Counted from the first letter of the stretch, positions 41,293 to 51,996 are shown. The stretch: 64,000 nt of DNA from Cordylochernes scorpioides (GCA_030710605.1 CP092882.1:17604316-17668315), one strand, 5' to 3'. Translations and numbers: made by a program. The notes: generated by a model not told the origin, from the sequence alone.

Positions 41293-41620
41293 TACAGTTA
41301 AATCTCTTTAATCCAAGAATTTCTGTTGGATTCTTGCTGTCCATCAAGAAGACTAGGTGACTACATAGACACCAATTTGATCTGTTGAGCTTCCTTGATT
41401 CCCTCCTCTATATATGAGATATTTAGTTCAGGGAAACATTAAATACAGTTAAATCTCATTAACCCAAGAATTTCTGTTGGATTCTTGCTATCCATCAAGA
41501 AGACTTTAGGTGACTACATAGACACCAATTTGATCTGTTGAGAGCTTTCTTGATCCCCTCCTCTATACATGAGATATTTTAGTCCATATAGTTTTCCTCT
41601 GCAGTGCCTTCCTTTTATAG
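41293..41620. repeat. Tandem duplication of a pogo-like repeat, about 165-bp units
   Basis: ACAGTTAAATCTCTTTAATC (41293) and ACAGTTAAATCTCATTAACC (41454) each begin a unit containing TTGGATTCTTGCT, CATCAAGAAGACT and GACACCAATTTGATCTGTTG. ACAGTTAAATCTC resembles pogo terminal sequence. Confidence 0.8.
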
Positions 41621-41707
41621 AGATGGTTTATCATTAGCAATATAACACTATATGTTGACACGTTAATGTTTTTTTTTTTACTGTATAATTAGGAAACAAT
41701 GCTTATA

Positions 41708-41878
41708 GTAGAACTACCTCTCTGTATAGGACAATACCTACTTACAGAGCCAAAGTGTCCTTTAGAGAGAGGTGTCTTCTTACTGCAGAACTGTTAAATA
41801 GTAAAAATAGTAATTGTATAGCGATGAAAACTGTCCGTTGTAGAGAGGAATCCTCTCATGGAGCTGTGCTCTACTGTA
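41708..41878. mobile_element. pogo-type MITE P1, decayed
   Basis: AGTAGAACTACCTCTCTGTA at the left, GGAGCTGTGCTCTACTGTA at the right, AGTAAAAATAGTAATTG core. Confidence 0.75.
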
Positions 41879-41995
41879 TACAGAAAGTATGCAAGTGGGT
41901 TGAGAAACAAAATTGGTCATATTTAAATGAACTCCTTTGAGCTTTCCTCTACAGACAGTCCTGAATGGCAGGACAGTCCTGTGAATGGACTGGAA

Positions 41996-42112
41996 AAAGT
42001 TAAGATAATAAGATTAAATTAACTGACATTTTGATGGTTGTTGCCAAAACATTACATACAGTTTATTGATTTGTTCTTATTACCTTAGGTTTCAAATCTA
42101 TAATCAAAAGTT
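41996..42112. repeat. Hairpin family A, short divergent copy
   Basis: TTAAGATAATAAGATTAAAT, TGACATTTTGATGGTTGTTGCC, AAAACATTACATACAG and TTGTTCTTATTACCTTAGGT. Confidence 0.6.
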
Positions 42113-42135
42113 TACCATATCATAAGTAACTTATA

Positions 42136-42326
42136 CACTAGAACTTCCACAAGAGGACACTCCTGCTAGAGGGGACACCTCTCTTCAATTTTCTTTCTTT
42201 TAATTACCAAAGTTACCATTTTTGCTAATTAGTAACTCTCCAATAAGAAGACACCCTCTCCCTAAAGGACACTTTGGCTATGTAACAATGTGTTGTCCTT
42301 TACAGAGAGGTAGTTCTACCGTATAA
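42136..42326. mobile_element. pogo-type MITE P1, decayed
   Basis: ACTAGAACTTCCACAAGAGG at the left, GGTAGTTCTACCGTA at the right, AGTTACCATTTTTGCTAATT core. Confidence 0.72.
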
Positions 42327-42329
42327 GTG

Positions 42330-44220
42330 ATGTTCTCTTAGTGATAATGTTTTTTTAGCTCTAATTCCTCCAGGTTCTGAAGCTGTAACTGTTCAGGTCT
42401 CTCAGCTCTGTTAGAGATTCTATCATGTCTCCCATGTGTACTGTAAGGCGTAAAACTGCTTGGCGACATTTAGTGGACAATAAATTTTCTCTTAGAACAT
42501 GATTGGTCTGGTTATAAAAGGCTACTAAGCTCAGCTTTGAAACCATCCTACCAAATTCTAGAATGTGGAAGGGAGGTATACCAAATCCCCTAGTAATAAG
42601 CAAACCTGAATATTTTTGTGAGAAGTTGATTCTAAACTAACAAAACCACTAAGAGAGGTTCACCACCGATGCCCATCCAAATATTTCTCCATGACAGTAA
42701 GAAAGTTAGAGAAAACTATTTTTTGCTCCAGGTTTTTTGGTTATTTTATTAATTAAATGTTAAAACACACATCTCAGCCTTTTTTTTTACTTGTATCTAC
42801 GGACATTTTGGCGACCCTCTATTATCTTTTTTCAAAGTAAAGCTTTTAATAGAATTTTGCGTGATCTCTTGTGGGTTTATTATACATAGTGTGTGAATAC
42901 CAACACATTGCACACATACAATGTGTTGGCGTATTCTCATTAAACTAAATCCATAAAAGATAATCTAAAGTTTTTACCTTGATGGGGACAGGTAGATAAT
43001 GTTGATGGGGTTTAAGTAAGAAAGAGTAGTAGTTACAGGATGCCTTATGACATATATATTGATGGATATTCTATTTCTACCCTGTGTGGGCACTGTGGCA
43101 ACCTTACCACCCAAGGTTGATGATCTTATCATCACCATTAAATTAGAAAGTTAGTGGTTTATTTGGAAAATATAGGTTGTTTCTTTAGATGCAGATAGTC
43201 TGCAAATGCTTCAAATGAATAAATAAATAAAAAAATGCTATTAGGACCTTGAGCCTACAGTATCAGCTACTTTGACCCAATATGGGATGTTGTCTTACTT
43301 GAGTGTGGAATGATGGCTCACATGGAGCATATCCATAGATATAGCTGTCCTGTAGTTTAAGATTCTGTATTGCATACCTTAGAGAACAGTTCACAAAGTG
43401 TTTACAGGCTGTTTTGTTTCTTGGTAGGTCTAACAGAGCAGTGCTGTTGAAAGAATACAGTCCAAGAAGTGTAGTTGTCTGGAATTGCTATAGTTGGAAT
43501 GCTGGGCAGTTGTAGAATACACTGTTTGCTCTTCCTCTTGGCAGTGTGGACTGGTTGGACCAGGGACTTGCTTAATTCTGGCCATGCCTGACTTGAACAT
43601 GTCCTGATAATAGAGTTGTGAATGATGATCTTTGATGTATTTTCCTGAGGTTCTTCTTAAGGTGACCAGGGGCCGACTTCCATATTGAAGATGACATTAC
43701 TACATGATGATTAACAAAATCAGCAATCTATCCATGTTTTTTTGGTAGGTTTTGGTTCCATTGGTCAGTGTTATCATCAAGTTATCTTAGGATAGATAGA
43801 GTGTAGATATGGGGTAGCATTGTTAGTATCACCAGATGTCACATCTTTACTCATTTCACCTAGCTAAACTGCCATGTGTTAGTGCCATAAACAATATACC
43901 ATTATATATATATGTGTTAAAATGAAGTTTTTACACTTTTGCATTATCTAAAAATATATATATACAAGTTTTAACATTGAATCTACAAAGTATTTCAGCA
44001 TTATATGTAGTGACCTAATTTCTTGATAGTAACTATCCAGGTAGGGTAAATACCCGGCTACAAAACCTAGGTACAATATCCAAATCCAAATTTAAAGAGG
44101 TAGAGGAAGTTATGTGTCAACCATGGTATATCAAATTTCATGGTAAATCTGAAGTTACTCTAAAAAATAAATGCGGTGATAAATCCTATGACTCTTTTTA
44201 GAGGCCTCTACTCTTCTTTT
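42330..44220. other. No gene confirmed
   Basis: A minus-strand frame at 42361-42603 (KLSLVAFYNQTNHVLRENLL) lacks splice support or a recognised domain. About 43380-43750 has coding-like composition on the minus strand and may be an old retrotransposon fragment, but no diagnostic motif was found. Confidence 0.4.
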
Positions 44221-44329
44221 TTTTTTTTTTACATTAATGTTTTTTTACATTTTGCCCTGTCAGGCCATGTTCTTGAGAGATCATGCTTGTTAAGGCTGTT
44301 AAATACTTCATTTCCCCATAAAGAGGAGG

Positions 44330-44720
44330 AGTTTGGTGGAGGAATGGTATAAACCAGGGTTCAGCAGGCAACCTTTTCAGTCAGTATAGAGTCAAAAATT
44401 GCACTTTACAAAATTTCAAAGTTTTTAAAGAGCCACAAAATGTTTTCTTGCCAACAATAACTAGTACTCGCATAGTTTTTATTTATGCCAGTACTACATA
44501 CAACTTCACATCCAAAGAGGGGAATGTGGCTCACGAGCCACAGGTTGATGACTCCTCTTTTATAAACCAAAGATTTTTCAACAGTTGCAAACTGGGTTCT
44601 AATCCTGTATTATGCTTTTTATTTTTCTGAAGAAAAAAAAAGAATTGCCTCAATGACCCTGATTCTTCCAGAATTCCAACCCTACCAGCAAGTATAACTA
44701 ACCAAACAGGGTTCTTGACA
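44330..44720 (+). repeat. Decayed S1 SINE with an internal insertion
   Basis: GGTGGAGGAATGGTATAAAC at 44335, then about 200 unrelated bases, then TTCAACAGTTGCAAACTGGG, TTCTAATCCTGTATTATGCT and the body ATTCCAACCCTACCAGCAAG. Confidence 0.55.
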
Positions 44721-44938
44721 CACTCATGGACAAACTTAAGGAAATAGAAAATCTTTTTGATATCCGCCGATCATCTTGTTTTTTTTTTTGAAAGAGACAG
44801 AGGAAATTTTGTTCACATTTGGTTATCTTGTGTGTCTACAATGAAGATGACTTGTATAAAATATCTTTCAGTCATTGTCTGAATTCTGATATCATGCTAA
44901 AAAATGTACAAGTAAGGTACAAGTTTTGTCCATGAATG
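44721..44938. mobile_element. mariner-type MITE M1
   Basis: CACTCATGGACAAACTTAAG at the left and AAGTTTTGTCCATGAATG at the right, with TA at the right. Interior shares GTCATTGTCTGAATTCTGAT. Confidence 0.82.
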
Positions 44939-45108
44939 TAAAGGCAAATGTGTAGACATGTGGTGCTCATACAGTAAAAGCAGTCACTTGTTAGATAAGA
45001 AAGAAGAGTGTTGAGATGATCCTGTGGTAAAGCAGGAATTGAGACTGTAAAATCTGATGTTTATAAATTTAATTGTCATATATCGATGTAGAGATATTTG
45101 ATGCCCCC

Positions 45109-45287
45109 AGTAGAACCTCCCTGTAAAGGACAGCAAGTTTCAGAGCCAAATAATGTCCTTTATGGAGATGTTTCTTCTTACCAGAGAGTTGCTAAATAGT
45201 AAACATGGTAATTTTGCAGATAAAAAGTGTCCTTTGTATAGAGAGGTGTCCTCTAGTGAGAGTGTCATCTCATGGAGGTTCTACTGT
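45109..45287. mobile_element. pogo-type MITE P1
   Basis: CAGTAGAACCTCCCTGTAAA and GGAGGTTCTACTG, with TA on the right. Lies just upstream of the chromodomain gene's first coding exon. Confidence 0.85.
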
Positions 45288-45427
45288 ATATGTGAAACGA
45301 AACACATTGCCAAAAAATATTGTCACAAAATATGTTGTTTGCAGCCTGTTCTCTTGAATGTGTAACTGATGCTTGCTTTTATAATTGAAATCCTCTGTGT
45401 GTTCGCAGCAATCTTAACACCATATCA

Positions 45428-45461
45428 ATGACTGGAGATACTATGGAAAACTCGACAGAAG
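45428..45461 (+). CDS. Zinc-finger/chromodomain protein, exon with start codon
   Basis: A TTCGCAG acceptor places the exon at 45409-45461, so an upstream 5' UTR exon is implied. ATG at 45428 is followed by MTGDTMENSTE and one base before the donor GAAG|GTAAAA (phase 1). The phase agrees with the next exon, which also begins mid-codon. Taken alone an 11-codon exon would be weak; it is accepted because it supplies the only in-frame ATG directly joined to the finger exon. This gene has five exons in the window, separated by introns filled with MITEs, SINEs and a 101-bp tandem array. Confidence 0.68.
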
Positions 45462-45744
45462 GTAAAAATCCCCTTTTTTTTTAATTTTCCATATTTTATA
45501 TAGGTTTTGTACTGTACACCTCTTCAACATTTTCTTCTTAAAAACATTTTTAAAAAGGTTCAATAAATTCAGTGTGGAGTTTCATTAGCAACATCTCTCT
45601 CTTGTACTATCATTTATTGATAGAAATGTAAATTTTTACACCGAATGATTCACTGAGCACTTGAAACAAGTTGAATGAAATTTTGTGAGATTGGTACGCT
45701 ATGTTGCTAGCCAACTGTTTTAAGATTTTTGGTCAATTTTTTGT

Positions 45745-45885
45745 TATAGTCAAACCCCTAGTCGCAGAGTCAAAGTGTCGTGTCTTCTTACCTGAGAGCA
45801 ACTAAATTGAAAATAAAAGATAATATTGTCCTTTGTATAGAGAGGTGTCATCTAGCGGAAGTGACCTCTCATGGAAATTCTATTG
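45745..45885. repeat. pogo-type MITE P1, fragment
   Basis: ATAGTCAAACCCCTAGTCGC, CAAAGTGTCGTGTCTTCTTA, then CATGGAAATTCTATTGTA; internal deletions. Confidence 0.65.
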
Positions 45886-46080
45886 TAAAATCAAGCAAAC
45901 ATTTTTTTTCTAGTTCCTTAATTCACTATTTTATTTCAACACCATATGGTTTTTTTTACAAGATACACACATTTGCTAAGGGAGGATTGCTCAATCAAAT
46001 TTTTTTAGACATCCAATTTTGCAAACTATTTGATTCTTTTAGCCATGAATATTCACTTCTCCGCTGCCAATTAAACCTTA

Positions 46081-46246
46081 CAGTAGAACCTCCCTTTATC
46101 GGACACCTCTCTATAAAGGATAGTTTTCATTTGCAAAATTGCCATTTTTACAATTTAGCAACTCTCCATTAAGAGGACACCTCTCTCTAAAGGATACTTT
46201 GGCTCTGCAATTTGGTGTTGTCCTTTACAGGGAGGTAGCTCTACTG
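46081..46246. mobile_element. pogo-type MITE P1
   Basis: CAGTAGAACCTCCCTTTATC at the left, GGAGGTAGCTCTACTG at the right, between TA dinucleotides. Confidence 0.85.
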
Positions 46247-46444
46247 TAATTTCAAAATTGGATGCACAAAAAAAAGATTAGGCAATCCTCCCTTTGCACA
46301 ATATAGTTTACCTTTATTTGATCTTAATTTTTGGCATTGGTAATATTGATTTTGTTTTTGGGAAGTTGGAGCATCTATAAGAAAGATGTCATTGTATTAT
46401 ACATAGCTCTACCTTTTAGTCTCCCTTCCCCATCACCATTGTAC

Positions 46445-46633
46445 AGTAGAACCTCCCATGAGAGACTGCCTATAAACATGGCTATACCAGGTCCTCTCAT
46501 GGAGGTGGTCATGTCAGGCCAAGTCCTGAGGAGCCTCTCAACTGAGTTTCCCTAATAAAAGACAGTCTTTAGGAGGCATTGGGTTTATAGCTATGTTTTT
46601 AGGCTATGGTCTTCTCATGGGAGGAGACTACTG
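46445..46633. mobile_element. MITE P2, fuller copy
   Basis: CAGTAGAACCTCCCATGAGA and inverted TCTCATGGGAGGAGACTACTG with TA at both ends. Inner inverted pair: ACTGCCTATAAACATGGCTA / TAGCTATGTTTTTAGGC. Confidence 0.78.
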
Positions 46634-46888
46634 TATATTGCCCTATAAACTCCTAGATGCTTCCCAGATTTTAAATTTAAACTGTTTTCTCTTAACACCT
46701 TTCAGAAATATAGTAAAGAGACCTTCTATCAAAAAAGTTCTTGAGTTCTCTCCTGAAAGTTAGATAATTTTGTTGATTTGACAAAGGTGATGGGTACTGA
46801 TGTAATAGCCCTATACTTGCCTTACAGCTGGTACAACACCACTTTTATTGCTGCATCCCATACACAGTCGTTTTTTTTTCTTCTTAAA

Positions 46889-47357
46889 CATTCTCTATAC
46901 AGTTACGAGCGTCATGCGTTCTTAATAATTCATCTCTGTCACCGTTTGCTTTTTTTTTTTTTGGAATGACGCTCTCCTATTGGTTGGCTACGATCACGCC
47001 ACCTTTGCCCCCCCCCCACTCGCTTTTTGGTTTTTGTAACTATTGTGTTGGAGCGGGTCGCTCCTTAAATAATCTATTGTTAACAATACCTCATTATAGG
47101 TCCGCAAATATCGAAAGTATAGGTATGTAGCTTTTGTACTATTAAGGTGTATATATATATACACATACTTATGTACATATGTAAGTACTATTATCATTAG
47201 GGATATATATGTCACATCTACATAAATGTAGATATAATACTATATACTCTACTAATATATGCATTTATATAAGGCACCAATTTATAATTGTAACAAATAG
47301 TATTTGAATAAAAACATTCAATCGGGTAAAACACGGGCGTTGCCCGGGTCATTCAGC
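46889..47357 (+). mobile_element. Non-autonomous Helitron (H1 family), longer copy
   Basis: 5' TCTCTATACAGTTACGAGCG and 3' ACACGGGCGTTGCCCGGGTC (hairpin), then ATTCAG and CTAG followed by T. The 3' about 75 bp match the short copy at 3050-3153. The interior (GC-rich CGCCACCTTTGCC with a poly-C run) has no coding sequence. Confidence 0.8.
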
Positions 47358-47535
47358 TAGTCTCTTATATGTTCAAGATTGAATTATTATTTCAACATGC
47401 CTTGCGGGAACTGAATTTCTACAAATGAAGGGAGCTTTGTGTGGTGTTTACTTTCTGGCATCAATTTTATTGCACCATCATCTAGTGGATAACTATCAAA
47501 AGCTCAATATCTACAGGCTTGAGTGTGATGATTGA

Positions 47536-47557
47536 GTGTCATCCTTGCGCAGGGGCC

Positions 47558-47597
<40 letters not shown>

Positions 47598-47615
47598 ACC
47601 GCCGAACAAGCGTGT
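47536..47615 (-). pseudogene. U6 snRNA retrocopy, 3'-truncated
   Basis: Minus-strand sequence from ATATACTAAAATTGGAACG through ATACAGAGAAGATTAGCATG to GCCCCTGCGCAAGGATGACA matches the conserved U6 body, including the ACAGAGA box and AGC triad. The 5' stem-loop is altered (CGCTTGTTCGGCGGTACAT) and everything after GATGACAC (the 3' stem and T run) is missing. GATGATTGAGTG occurs on both sides (47527-47538 and 47622-47633), a 12-bp target duplication, so it was retroposed. It cannot make normal U6. Confidence 0.9.
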
Positions 47616-47814
47616 ACGTGAGATGATTGAGTGGAGCTGGGGGAAAAAAAGATCAGTATGGCCTCTATCCACTGATGTTGGCATACAGTAAAAACCTTCT
47701 CAAGTGATAGATTTTGTAACATCACACAAATGAGTTATTTAATCCAATAAATGGCTGACCACCTCCAGGAGTATCATTGGGTGTCTCATATATATGGAAG
47801 ATTTTTTTCTCAAC

Positions 47815-48150
47815 TCCAATCAGTTGGGATTCTTAAAGAAATCACCAACTCCGCCTTTGCCGGTCCCAAGCCCAGATGAAAAAGGAGGGAGAGCAGTATC
47901 AAGCTCTCTACAAAACCTGGGCTCAGCTGACCCGGCTGATAGTACCTTGTAAGGGCTCCTAATCCAGGGATACAGGATGAGCAGCGTTTGTACTCCAAGG
48001 AGTGGCTGCACATGGCATCTGTTCCTCATGTCAGAGGTGGCCATTTTTTTGGAGCTAAGTCAGCCTGCCACTGAGTAGTGCTCCCAGTCTTGATGACAAA
48101 GACAGACGCATTCTACTTCACCCTGTGTGGAGATAAGAAAGAAGAAGGAA
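47815..48150 (+). repeat. Interspersed repeat family R
   Basis: TCAGCTGACCCGGCTGATAG, TCCAGGGATACAGGATGAGC, TTTGGAGCTAAGTCAGCCTG, GTGCTCCCAGTCTTGATGAC and a GGAGATAAGAAAGAAGAAGG tail. It shares parts with 8300-8480, 27440-27860 and 35578-35745. The tail is that of non-LTR family A. Confidence 0.55.
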
Positions 48151-49074
48151 ATCACCACCATCAATTGGTCCACAATATTAGTAGTCCCATTTAAGTGATG
48201 TGTGGGGATTGGAACTACTCTTTTATAACTCAACAACAACAACAAAACCTTTATTTAGGGCCTCTCGCCCTATACAGGATTCGCCAGTTCACAAGGGATG
48301 GGGAGAACACTGTGTGGCCTTTTTCCGGGATATAATCCTGTGGAATCCAAATATCGCCACCGCTTTATACACTATTTTATAACTCACCAAAACTTGCATA
48401 ACAACTTTCACCTCATGATGAGGTACAATTTGGATTATAGAATTCCAAGATAGCAATACTAAATCTAAATAAGTCTATAAAGAATTATTTAGACTTTATA
48501 GACTTCAATGGATCTATGAAGTTATTCTTCCTATGAGCTGAAGAAAATGAATTCCTAAATCTAAATAAGTATAAATTATAATTTTTTTCTCCATCTTTTT
48601 TCCCCCCAATCATTGCTGTATCACTCGGGAGAATCTACTGTATAAAGGTTTGGGTTGATTGAAATATTTAGGTGATGTTTTGGATACATTGTTAGAACAA
48701 ATACTTATTCAGAACTTTTGTGGTAGCTAACAGCACTGTTAGCAACAGAAACACCCCATATAATTTATTGATTTGAAAGATTTGTTACTTTTGTGAGAAC
48801 TTTCACAAATTGTGATGAGAGGGGGGGGGGCTACTTAAATAATTAATTAGTTTTTGTTTTTTTATCCTCTTGTGTAAATATTACACATATTCCATGAGTC
48901 CATGCTCCTCGAGTTGTGTGATGATAAGCATTGGCCTCTCCCAAAAGGTTCTTTTTAATACATCTAATGCAAGCTGTGTTCTGGAGCTGCCAAGCTACAT
49001 TTTGGGCAAGGTCCTAATTATTAAATGTTGTCTGTAGTTTTTGTCATCCAGAACTAACTGAGCTGTGTGTACAG
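48151..49074. other. Intron sequence of the chromodomain gene
   Basis: Contains hairpin-A scraps (48417-48445, 48690-48770), a poly-G run (48822-48831) and a piece of non-LTR B 3' end in minus orientation near 48870-48925. No exon is seen before the acceptor at 49074. Confidence 0.5.
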
Positions 49075-49185
49075 ATGTCCTGAGATGTGGGCGGTGTGGT
49101 AGCATCTTCAACCAACTAGAACTCTTTGTAGTTCACAAGATCAACGCAGACCAGTGCATCCCTCTCTCTCTGGATGATGAAAGTG
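49075..49185 (+). CDS. Zinc-finger/chromodomain protein, CCHC finger exon
   Basis: 111-bp exon between TGTGTACAG and AGTG|GTAAGT, phase 1 in and out. It encodes residues 12-48, including VLRCGRCGSIFNQLELFVVH followed by KINADQC. Cys16, Cys19, His32 and Cys39 give a CX2CX12HX6C pattern with Phe23 and Phe29. This spacing and the FxxH-K...C ending match the N-terminal CCHC finger of BCL11-type proteins, known there for homotypic protein contacts. A role in dimerisation is therefore plausible but inferred. The residues after it (IPLSLDDES) lead into the acidic region of the next exon. Confidence 0.8.
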
Positions 49186-49343
49186 GTAAGTTACAACCCC
49201 TTCTTCCTCACAACTCTGTCCTAGATGGTCAACTCTCTATATAGCCGTGATGATATTGACTCCAGTAAAGTCAAATTGGTGACTCCACTTATATTTTATT
49301 TACACAGATAAAATGGTAGACTTGATGTGTAATTTACCAGATG

Positions 49344-49652
49344 GTACGTTTTTTTTTGCTTATCCCTTGTACACATGGTACAGACCATGATAATCATGGT
49401 GGGTAGTTAGCGACTGCTTTTACTGTAAATGCATCACATGTCTACACATGTGGAAAGCAGTTCGACTTTGCACTTACAAATGTGCCAGAGCCCCGTTTGG
49501 TTACTTGCACTCGCTGGTGGGGTTGGACTTTTGCAAGAATCAGGGGCCATTGGAGCATTTTTTTTAACAGAAAAAAGTGTCCATTGCGGGAATCGAACCC
49601 GGGTCGTAGCGGTCGACAACCAATGGTTTAGACCAACCTTCCATCGACCCCC
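49344..49652 (-). mobile_element. tRNA-derived SINE (family S1)
   Basis: Minus-strand head GGGGGTCGATGGAAGGTTGG, box B GGTTCGATTCCCGCAATGGA, body, ATGATTATCATGG and a poly-A tail. CAGATG on both sides (49338-49343, 49653-49658) may be the target duplication. It separates GATGTGTAATTTAC (49325-49337) from the 101-bp array whose units end in the same words. Confidence 0.88.
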
Positions 49653-49654
49653 CA

Positions 49655-50592
49655 GATGATACCCTAATATGATTGAGTGTAAATAAGAAAGACAATATCC
49701 AAAAATAGAGGGAAACAAGGAGGTATTCCTGATGTGTAATTTACAGGATGATACCCTTGATACCTTAATATGATTGAGTGGAGATAAGGAAGACAATATC
49801 CAAAAATAGAGGGAAACAAGGAGGTATTCCTGATGTGTAATTTACAGGATGATACCCTTGATACCTTAATATGATTGAGTGGAGATAAGGAAGACAATAT
49901 CCAAAAATAGAGGGAAACAAGGAGGTATTCCTGATGTGTAATTTACAGGATGATACCCTTGATACCTTAATATGATTGAGTGGAGATAAGGAAGGCAATA
50001 TCCAAAAATAGAGGGAAACAAGGAGGTATTCCTGATGTGCAATTTACAGGATGATACCCTTGATACCTTAATATGATTGAGTGGAGATAAGGAAGGCAAA
50101 ATCCAAAAATAGAGGGAAACAAGGAGGTATTCCTGATGTGTAATTTACAGGATGATACCCTTGATACCTTAATATGATTGAGTGGAGATAAGGAAGACAA
50201 TATCCAAAAATAGAGGGAAACAAGGAGGTATTCCTGATGTGTAATTTACAGGATGATACCCTTGATACCTTAATATGATTGAGTGGAGATAAGGAAGGCA
50301 ATATCCAAAAATAGAGGGAAACAAGGAGGTATTCCTGATGTGTAATTTACAGGATGATACCCTTGATACCTTAATATGATTGAGTGGAGATAAGGAAGGC
50401 AATATCCAAAAATAGAGGGAAACAAGGAGGTATTCCTGATGTGTAATTTACAGGATGATACCCTTGATACCTTAATATGATTGAGTGGAGATAAGGAAGA
50501 CAATATCCAAAAATAGAGGGAAACAAGGAGGTATTCCTGATGTGTAATTTACAGGATGATACCCTAATATGATTGAGTGGAGATAAGAAAGA
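49655..50592. repeat. Tandem array, 101-bp unit
   Basis: A first unit of 92 bp (49655-49746) is followed by eight units of exactly 101 bp beginning at 49747, 49848, 49949, 50050, 50151, 50252, 50353 and 50454, and a partial from 50555. Unit: GATGATACCCTTGATACCTT, AATATGATTGAGTGGAGATA, AGGAAGACAATATCC, AAAAATAGAGGGAAACAAGG, AGGTATTCCTGATGTGTAAT, TTACAG. Units differ at few sites (GAAGAC/GAAGGC; one TGTGCAAT). Part of the unit is the tail of non-LTR family A. The minus-strand frames that step along every 101 bp are a by-product of the repeat. Confidence 0.97.
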
Positions 50593-50825
50593 ATTAGACA
50601 AGATCCAAAATTCTATCTGCTTCAACCAGTTACCAAGTAGAATCCACATAAAGAGATGATAAGTAGTGGCCCTGATATATTTCACCAGTCAGAATTTGGT
50701 TTCATCTTGTGGGTAGGATTACTATTTACATGTGAGAATTTCAAAAAGCATCCATTATTAAGAGGTGACCTTTTTTTACTGTGTGTATACAACTACCCTT
50801 TAATTATACCTTCTAAACATTAAAA

Positions 50826-51230
50826 GGGGGTCGGTGGAAGGCTGGTTAAACCGTTTGGTTTTCGACCACTACGACCCGGGTTCGATTCCCGCATTGGACA
50901 CTTTTTTTCTGTTTAAAAAAAAATTATACAAAAAATGCTCCAATGGCCCCCCGATTCTTGCAAAAGTCCAACCCCACCAGCGAGAGCAAATAACCAAACG
51001 GGGCTCTGGCACATTTGTAAGTGCAAAGTCAAACTGCTTTTCACATGTGTAGACATTTTGAAAATAGAGCAATCCATACTTAATTCATTAGATAAAAAAG
51101 GCATTTAAATCCAATATATGCCTTTTTTATCTAATGTGTAGACATGTGGTGCGCTTACAGTAAAAAGCATTCGCTAAATACCTACCATGATTATCATGGC
51201 CTGTACCACGTGTACTAGGTATAAGCAAAA
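50826..51230 (+). mobile_element. S1 SINE with an 89-bp insertion
   Basis: GGGGTCGGTGGAAGGCTGGT head, GGTTCGATTCCCGCATTGGA box B, body to TCACATGTGTAGACAT, then an insertion (51057-51145), then GTGGTGCGCTTACAGTAAAA, the ATGATTATCATGG palindrome and a poly-A tail. ATGTGTAGACAT stands on both sides of the insert (51045-51056, 51134-51145). Confidence 0.87.
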
Positions 51231-51713
51231 AAAAAAAAAAAAAACACTGAAAAAATAGTGTCATCTGTGAACCAAAAGTTGAGTCCCATTGGGGTTTGGT
51301 ATTACAAGGTTTTACCACAATTAGATTCCTATCATAAAGATGAAGGTGTGGAAGACCACCCAAAACTATAGAGACCCTTGGTCTCCTGAAGATGGTCATT
51401 CATTAGGCCAGGTCATTCATTAGAAAGCTGTATCAGGCCAGGTCATTTTTTGAAGGGGTCATTCACAGGAAGTTTTGCAGTGTCTTCTTCCTGTGCTTAT
51501 ATCTCTCCACTCAATCTTATAATGGTGTCTACTGAGGATGGGTATAGTTCATTGATGAGCCAATAGGTACTTCTAGTTGCTTCCTGGAGGTTGTGGTCTC
51601 TCATTAGAGGTTGTTTGATTTTACAAAAGTGATTGCTTGTAGGAGCGCTTATTATAGCTGCATCATCTTTGTGATATTTTGATTAATATTGAAAGGTCAG
51701 CTATAACAAAATA

Positions 51714-51996
51714 CACCTATCCCCCGATTTACACAGTACTTGTTTTACACGTTTTCGCTTTTACACGGTTTTCCAAATACATTTTTTTTTTTGTGTTTAT
51801 TGCACTATACTAACGAAATACTATACGAAAAAATTGTAGAGCAATTGCCATCTTCTTCTTCAACTGAAAAGAAGCCAAATTTTTTGGCAAGTCATGGCTG
51901 GTTTGAAAGATTTAAAATAAGACATTCTTTTTTTTTTTTTTTCGATTTCACGTTTTTCTCAGGAACGTATCTACCGTGTAAATCGGGGGATAGGTG
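51714..51996 (+). mobile_element. Tigger/pogo transposon remnant, 283 bp
   Basis: Perfect 21-bp terminal inverted repeats, CACCTATCCCCCGATTTAC... and its complement, between TA dinucleotides. Inside, about 51822-51930 translates to YEKIVEQLPSSSSTEKKPNF then LASHGWFERFKIRHS, the second helix-turn-helix (CENP-B type) of a Tigger transposase, where ASxGWxxxFKxRH is characteristic. The catalytic domain is gone, leaving a non-autonomous element. Confidence 0.87.

Noticed and set aside
42361..42603. 80-residue minus-strand frame
   Set aside because: No domain, no good splice sites and no repeat relation to confirm it; left as unassigned.
47536..47615. A functional U6 gene
   Set aside because: It lacks the 3' stem and terminator T run, and its 5' stem-loop is altered.
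49664..50503. A ladder of 77-residue minus-strand frames
   Set aside because: They repeat every 101 bp and overlap in successive frames, which is a by-product of the tandem array; unit length is not a multiple of three.
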